Program-made: the position numbers and the translations under genes
Notes under the pieces: model-generated
Seen by the model: the letters and a program-made list of their open reading frames with translations, nothing else
What the model was told of the DNA's origin: nothing
Databases searched by the model: none
NCBI GenBank assembly: GCA_021234155.1
Contig: JAJEKV010000063.1
Coordinates: 1,334,947 to 1,398,946 of the forward strand
DNA from: Isoetes taiwanensis
Lineage: Eukaryota; Streptophyta; Lycopodiopsida; Isoetales; Isoetaceae
DNA length: 64,000 bases
Direction of reading: 5' to 3'
In this document: positions 58,600 to 64,000 of the stretch, one piece after another
How the letters are laid out: the number at the start of each line of letters is the position of its first letter
Position numbering within the stretch: position 1 is the first letter of the stretch

Positions 58600-60705
58600 C
58601 TTTTCAAGTCGAGGTGCAAAGTGAACCTTTTTTCGTCCTCATGAGGAATGGTGTCAAGCTGCAAAAGCGAGGTTGCGTGCCCTTCCTCGAATAATAGTCA
58701 AGGGGCATGATGCCTTGGTGCGGCGTGGAGACTAAACCAACCCAATTTGGACAATTTGGACTGGAGGATTAAGTGCACGAAAAATTTCCTCTTGGGCTTG
58801 TTGATCGGTGAGGTTGATTTTTTGGAGGCGGGTTGATAGCGTGATTCTTTGAGGCGCTCTTGGTGGCTTCTTAAGAACTGGTCGCGGGCCTTGTTTGCCA
58901 TTAGCGAGCGAGAGTTAATAGCCGTGAGCCCGGACCGATGTGGTACGATTTGTGCGGGAAGGCGTACACGAACTTGTGGAAGTTGAGGACCGCCCGTGGT
59001 GGTATGACCCCATTCTTGGCAGTGATAACTCGAGCTTTAGAAGGATCAAAAGGAGGGCGTTGGTTTGATCCCGTGGTTGGTCCCATTCTGGCGATAGAGT
59101 TAGCGTGGGCTTTTGAAGAGGTGGGCTGGCGATAGTGCGATTGTTCTTTGAGGTGTGGTTTGCACTTGATAAACCATTTTGTTGCGGAGCGGTGTGGGAT
59201 GAGTGCGAGTGCACTCTTAAGGTGGCATGATTGCACATGTTGCATCGCTTGCAATGAGGCGGGCCATTGGTGGAGTTGCACTCATTGGCCAAATGGCCTT
59301 GGTATTTGCAAATATGGCACCAGATTTTGCTATGGCGTGGATTAGCGTGTTGAATTTGAACAGCCGTTTGTGGAACCATGGCAGGTGGAATGAGCGGGAG
59401 CTCTTGAAGAGCCACGCCTCGGGGAGGAAACATTGGCGGAGTGATTGACAAGATCGATAGCTTTGCTCCAAAGTTTTTGGGCCTTGGTATTGATCATGAG
59501 TCGAATAAGCGGGAGGAAGTCCTTGGAGAAACTAGACCAAAATCCGGCTCACGTGTAGGGTACTCCTTGAGCTTACTTAGCGAGAATGTGAAGTCGATCC
59601 GCCAAAATCCGGGCGGAGACTCAGGTGGGCTCTTGTTGAAGTTCATTGAGTTGCTTGAGATGAAGTTGATCATCATCCGTGGTCCCGTAATGAGGAAAAG
59701 CGGTCGCATTTCGGACCATCTTGTTTCCAATGGCTTTTGTTGGACATGAGCCATTGATGAGGAGAGCCTTCCAGGGTGGTGGAAAAAGATGTGGAATTCC
59801 AGTTGAGGTTGCGCGTGACCATTTAGGGCAGCTAGAGCCTCAAATTCTTCCATGTGGGCCTGAGCACTTTGGTCTAACGGTTTGCCTTTTCGTGTTGCCA
59901 AAGGTGGGATAAGTCGGTTCCGAGTCCGAAAGGTAGATGTGAAAGAATCTTTGGGGGGCGACGGGAACATTATAGTGAGGATATTGAGGTTGAGGTGGAT
60001 GTGGCATTGTGGCCTGACGGACCCGATGAAGGGGTGACTAGCGGTTGAGGCCGAAGTAGCCGGAGCATTGGTTTTGAGATCTGTAAAGGTTGTAAAGGGA
60101 AGAAGCCCGAGGGGAAACGTAGGGGAAAGGATATTCCGGTAGGTATAAAGGAGACCTGTGGATAGCCGTACCCACCCGGGGAGATGATGGTTGCGAAGGA
60201 AGAGGCGTATGGCCTGAAGAATGATGGATGTAGGCATGTTCCGGTGTGAAAGTACGGTTGAGAAGGTTGAGCCGGATAAGGCTCCCCGATAGTGATGAGG
60301 GGACCGAGGTTGTGAGCAATGTTTGCACGCTTTGGGCGGGGAACGGGGACGAGGCCCCGACACGAGGGGTGGGTATGGATCGGAGCCCTAGACCGAAGAT
60401 GGCCTCCCTCTATGTCATAAGCGCAGATCCATACATGTCGCGGCAGGTTTCCCGACGCTGATGGCGCCCCGCGCAGAGGCCGCCTCGAGAAAAGGAGTTC
60501 TTCCGGGCGTGAAATTACCGGACGGACATGGCGCATGTAAGAAAGTAGGATAAATCGGACCGGCATCGGCGGCGGTGTTTGGGGTCGGGGTTGGGGAACT
60601 CTGGAAGACACCCCTGTGGAGGACCCGTGGATCTAACAGGAGAGTCCGGGGGACTATGTCACGCGGGATTTGCAAGAAGAGAAGAAAAAGAAGAAAACAG
60701 AACAA
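58600..60705 (-). pseudogene. Gag region of the 11.1 kb element
   Basis: Minus frames begin in a Pro/Arg/His-rich segment (60705-59970), pass through a helical capsid-like segment (59970-59500) and reach a nucleocapsid zinc knuckle WCHICKYQGHLANEC (about 59315-59275; CX2CX4HX4C). A second Cys/His cluster (CKRCNMCNH) follows at once. Frame changes prevent a single Gag reading. Confidence 0.7.
60552..60575 (-). other. Probable primer binding site (tRNA-Asp type)
   Basis: On minus, directly after the 5' LTR, the bases read ccgccgccgatgccggtccg. The CGCCG.TGCCGG core agrees with the complement of the tRNA-Asp 3' end used by Athila/Tat elements, though the initial TGG is not perfect. Confidence 0.5.
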
Positions 60706-61158
60706 ATGAGAGAAGGATGATAAGCTTCCTTGATATCAATGATGAAAATACATGAGCTCTCGCAATAGAGAGAAAACTGAAGGAGACAAGACTCAAAACT
60801 CATCTAAAAACTTATGTGCTAACTCTACTCATATATATAGTACAATGGCCTTGGGCCCAATATAGACACTCGGTGATCTGGGGTGCCGACTCACGGAAGG
60901 AGGCCCGATTTCGAGGAATGTTGGCGGTGCCTCTTGAAGTGCCTAGAATCCCGACGCCGACGCTGGCGGTGGCGGGCCGTCACTTGTCTGAAGGGCGCCT
61001 CTTGTTGACGACCATGAGGCTTTGACTGCGTGGGGTTGCTTTGCTTGGTCTTCTGCGGAGCCTTGGATGTCTGACCCGTGGCTGACTGAGGATCCTTGAG
61101 CTTGACCTGGTCTGTCGTATGCATGAATAGTCCTGTACCAGGAGGCACAGGACTAACA
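60576..61158 (-). repeat. 5' LTR of the 11.1 kb element
   Basis: 583 bp, partner of 50051-50638. Differences between the two are concentrated at CTG/CAG versus CG/CCG words and short indels. Confidence 0.9.
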
Positions 61159-61690
61159 CTACGTATGACGTGGCCATATAATATACGTATTTGGGGCATA
61201 TATTATATTGAAACATCACAATCTCCCCAACTTGAATTGATGCTGTCCTTAGCATCGTGCGTCTCCCCACCTTGGAAACCTGCATATCCTGCAATCACAT
61301 TCAATATATATACAATTTTATAATCAATTTCCTCAAGGTAATATTTTAATTTATCGTAGCACATCCTTGTTAAATATCGTACTATGGTGAGAGGCTCTTT
61401 CGTCCTCTACTTCATCATCTATTATTCACAAAAATTTTATGGCTTATACCATTATTATAAACATAGTTCCAAAATTTCCTACTTAAGGTTCCACATCGTT
61501 CCCTTACAACACATCATGACAAAATTATGTATTGCAAGTCTTCGCAGTGTGACCTTCCTGCCGCTAGAATCTCCTATTGGCCTGCAGGTCCAACACTACG
61601 TTAGTACATATTTAATTATTATAAAGTTGGTTGTTAGGGAACCACTCATTAATTACAATTTACATGGATGCAAGACTAATCTCCCAGCGT
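61159..61690. other. No gene recognised
   Basis: AT-rich flank of the 11.1 kb element, with ggccatataatatacgtatttg near 61171. It may be the 3' untranslated part or LTR of the chromovirus on minus, but no second copy confirms it. Confidence 0.4.
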
Positions 61691-64000
61691 AGGAAGAGGA
61701 TGCTTCTTCCATCGTGGCCGTGGAGACAGCGCCCTATCATGCCTAGGATGACACTCATGCCTACACCTTTAGTTGCCTTTTGACGTGAAGATTGGTGTCC
61801 TCCCCGTATTTGGGCATGAAGGATCCTTCCCGTGGTAGGCATTGACTAGAGGTGCTTTCCTATCAATGCATGCCTGAATGACCTCTTATCTCTCAAGGTC
61901 ATCTACTTCCGCGAGACGGAAGTAGACTTTTTAATCTACCTTCCACTCACCTATCGGGTCGGTGTCGACTAATTCGGTGACGAGCCGACCCTTGCATTGC
62001 TCCATGAATTGGGGGTACTGCTTCTCCAAATCTGATTGTAGTACCCACGTAGCGTGTTCCATAGGCAAGTGCGTCCATTTCACAAGGTATTGGAGAAATT
62101 TGAATCTTCTTGTCTTCTTATAAGCCTGTCAAGAAGAACCTCAGGGACGATTTCAAGCTGGTCGTCCGTCATTTCCAGTAACTCGGTTGCCTCCAATACT
62201 TCCTCTGGATTAGGAGTGTGCCTCTTTAGGAGACTTACATGGAAGACCCTATGGATTTTGAGATGTGCTGGCAGGTCCAACTTGTAGGATTGGATACCTA
62301 CTCTTTTAGTTATCCTCAAAGGTCCAGCCCATCTTGGAGCAAGCTTCTTGCAATTGCCGATGCAAAGCTTGGCCTACTTCACCTTGATCTTCAAGCACAC
62401 ATTGTCTCCCACCTAAAATTCTCTTACTGTCCTGTGCTTGTCGGCGATGCTTTTCTGCCTACTTCTTGCTGCTAGGAGGTATCCTCTCACCTCCTCCACC
62501 AACTGCTGCATATCCGAAAGCATTTGCTGGGAGACTTCTACCTTGGACACTGGATTGTACCAAGTATCCGGGGTAAGACACTAATACCCATAATTGATCA
62601 TAAAAGGAGACATCTGAGATGACTCCTGCTTCTTACTGTTGTAGGCAAACTCTACTAAGTGGATGAAATCTCCCCACTTAGATTGCTTGTTCCAAACATA
62701 GCTTCTTAACATATCTTCGATAATCCTGTTGGTTCGCTCCGTTTGACCATCTGTCTGTGGGTGGTATGCTGTGCTCATGGAGAGCTTCGTCTGAATGGTG
62801 GTAAATAGGTCCTGCCAAAAAGCACTCATGAATTTAGAGTCCCTATCCGATATTATCTCCCTCGCCATGCCGTGGAGTCTAAAAATCTCCTTAGTAAATA
62901 GGACGGCAGTATCCAATGCTGTATCTGTTGTCCTGCACGGCACGAAGTGTGCCATCTTCGACAACTTATCTACCACCACCATCAGGGCATCCTTGCCTCT
63001 TGATGTTCTTGGGAGCCCTGTAATGAAGTCCATGCTTATAACTTCCCACTTAGCATTTGGCACTGGCAACCACGGAATAATTTAAGGGCTAAACTTAGCT
63101 ATTTGGCGATTTTTTAGCACATTTTCGAAAACAATTGGCTAAAGTAAATGGAAAAAATTGGGAAAAAAATTAAAATTTTAGCTTAACTTTTTTCGGGACT
63201 GCACCAACTTTGGAGCTCTTTAGCCAAACGCTAGAAGGTAAGAGAGTGAAATTTTGTCTTGTTTAGCTAAACCATAGAAACTTTTAGAATGAATTTTGGG
63301 CTAGTTTAGCTAATATCGTTCTAGTTTATAAGAAATATATGATTACTAGTTTAGTTTCTAGTATTACAAAATGATTTAGTCATAGATTTAGCTAGCTAGC
63401 ATTATTTTACAATGTTTTCACAAAGAAAATGACTAAAATAAGTGGAAACAATTGAAAACAATTATAGTAATTTGGCTTAATATTTTCCGTTGGCCACACC
63501 ATAGAAATTTTGGGGATGATGTTTGGGTTAGTTTAGCTAAATGCTAGAAAGTATGAGAGGAAAAATATGGAGAGTTTAGCTAAACCACAGAAAGTTTTGG
63601 GATTAATATCGAGCAAGTTTAGCCAAAGTCATTCTGGCTAATAAGAAATAGGCGATTAGTAATTTATTCCCTGCTGGCAACGACTCCTGGGATTCGGAGT
63701 TGCTCCGCCTTTGTTTGCTGGCATATCTGGCACTCACGGATGTACCTTGCTATCTGCTTCTTCATGCCGGGCCAGAAGTAGCTGCTTCTAATCTTGAAGT
63801 ATGTCTTCATAAACCCTGCATGGCCAGTATGGGGCTATTGTGTGTATCATGTAGAATTAATTTTCTTACTCCCGAAGATTCTGATATACACAACTTATTT
63901 TTATGGTATAGGAGGTTTCCTTCCTTTTTATAGTTCTTGAAGGCCTCTCTTTCTTTGTCTGTTCTTGCCTCCTTAGAGAGGCTTGCCCATACTTCTTTAA
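61691..64000 (-). mobile_element. Chromovirus (Ty3/gypsy) integrase and chromodomain fragment
   Basis: On minus, entering from the right edge: the HHCC zinc region (64000 to about 63690, ending CQICQQTKAE), then an inserted MITE. The catalytic core follows (63069-62581) with WEVISMDFITGLP, DALMVVVDKLSKMAHFVP and a D.DSKFMS..W segment, then YHPQTDGQTERTNR with its catalytic Glu further on. Next is the C-terminal domain with YKLDLPAHLKIHRVFHVSLL (about 62290) and a chromodomain-like end (VKWTHLP..HATW, about 62050). The chromodomain would target insertion to methylated heterochromatin. The same family as 43497-46909, but a different copy, since both contain the zinc region. Confidence 0.85.
63071..63673 (+). 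mobile_element. hAT-like MITE, 603 bp, inserted in integrase
   Basis: An 8 bp target duplication CTGGCAAC flanks it (63063-63070 and 63674-63681). The ends are CACGGAATAATTTA on the left and, in complement, CAGGGAATAAATTA on the right, fitting the CAGGG start of hAT elements. It has no coding capacity. The interior is two tandem copies of a ~300 bp unit (about 63087-63356 and 63357-63660) rich in tttagctaa words. It separates the zinc domain from the core of the integrase. Confidence 0.85.

Larger units (their letters stand above)
50051..61158 (-). mobile_element. Ty3/gypsy LTR retrotransposon, structurally complete, 11.1 kb
   Basis: Two direct LTRs (50051-50638 and 60576-61158) with TGTT..AACA ends enclose gag, protease, reverse transcriptase, RNase H and integrase on minus, plus an additional 3' ORF. 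The flanks are gtacg on the left and ctacg on the right, a 5 bp target duplication with one mismatch. The polypurine tract and a probable tRNA-Asp-type primer site lie in the right places. Domain order, a DGGS-type protease and an F.DD reverse transcriptase point to the Athila/Tat side of plant gypsy elements, not the chromoviruses. Many frameshifts are present, but the LTR comparison shows that part of these may be consensus error. Confidence 0.85.

Noticed and set aside
50051..61158. Recent insertion dated from LTR divergence
   Set aside because: The LTR differences are dominated by CWG-type discrepancies that may be consensus errors, so divergence cannot be turned into age.

Overview
This window looks like nuclear DNA of a land plant with a large, transposon-rich genome. 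The evidence is plant-type Ty3/gypsy retrotransposons (one with a chromodomain), a plant Helitron, introns with GT/AG borders, a plant-type polyol/monosaccharide transporter and pieces of a spliceosomal PRP28 helicase gene. The species cannot be named from sequence alone; a fern, lycophyte or gymnosperm would fit, but that is a guess. No bacterial operons, CRISPR arrays, rRNA or tRNA genes were seen.

Layout. 1-6579 and 23233-29690 are two diverged copies of one ~6.5 kb segment in direct orientation. It carries an aldo/keto reductase-like gene whose 3' exons are coherent only in the second copy (27379-28106). Between the copies lie a decayed gypsy pol (6660-8345) with LTR-like DNA (8460-9420), the 5' half of a PRP28-like gene with introns retained (about 11990-14140, minus), several satellite arrays, and a broken autonomous Helitron (about 16153-20900, minus). 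From 29690 to 32560 there are nested direct repeats and strong fold-back structures.

The only clean genic island is 33.3-37.8 kb: an intact two-exon sugar/polyol transporter on plus (33322-35228) facing a three-exon gene of unknown function on minus (37768-36677). Next comes a Tourist/PIF-like MITE (37960-38321, TSD TTA). Beside it is a 2.8 kb segment (38375-41206) bounded by 39 bp direct repeats. It encodes a Rep-like protein with an HUH motif (HLHVQ) and a YxxK motif, and is the most unusual element here.

From 41.6 kb to the end the window is almost all retrotransposon: an LTR-like block (41640-43470), a truncated gypsy (43497-46909, minus) with a candidate long LTR (46953-49393), a structurally complete 11.1 kb gypsy element (50051-61158, minus) with two LTRs, polypurine tract, probable tRNA-Asp-type primer site and an extra 3' ORF, and a chromovirus integrase (61690-64000, minus) split by a 603 bp hAT-like MITE with an 8 bp target duplication.

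A caution applies to the whole window. Where two copies of the same sequence can be compared (the 6.5 kb repeats; the two LTRs), CTG or CAG in one copy often corresponds to CG or CCG in the other, with small indels. In the LTR pair this happens in both directions. It looks like systematic consensus error at CWG (CHG-methylated) sites, so many frameshifts and stops in the transposons may not be real. The genic island shows no such damage.
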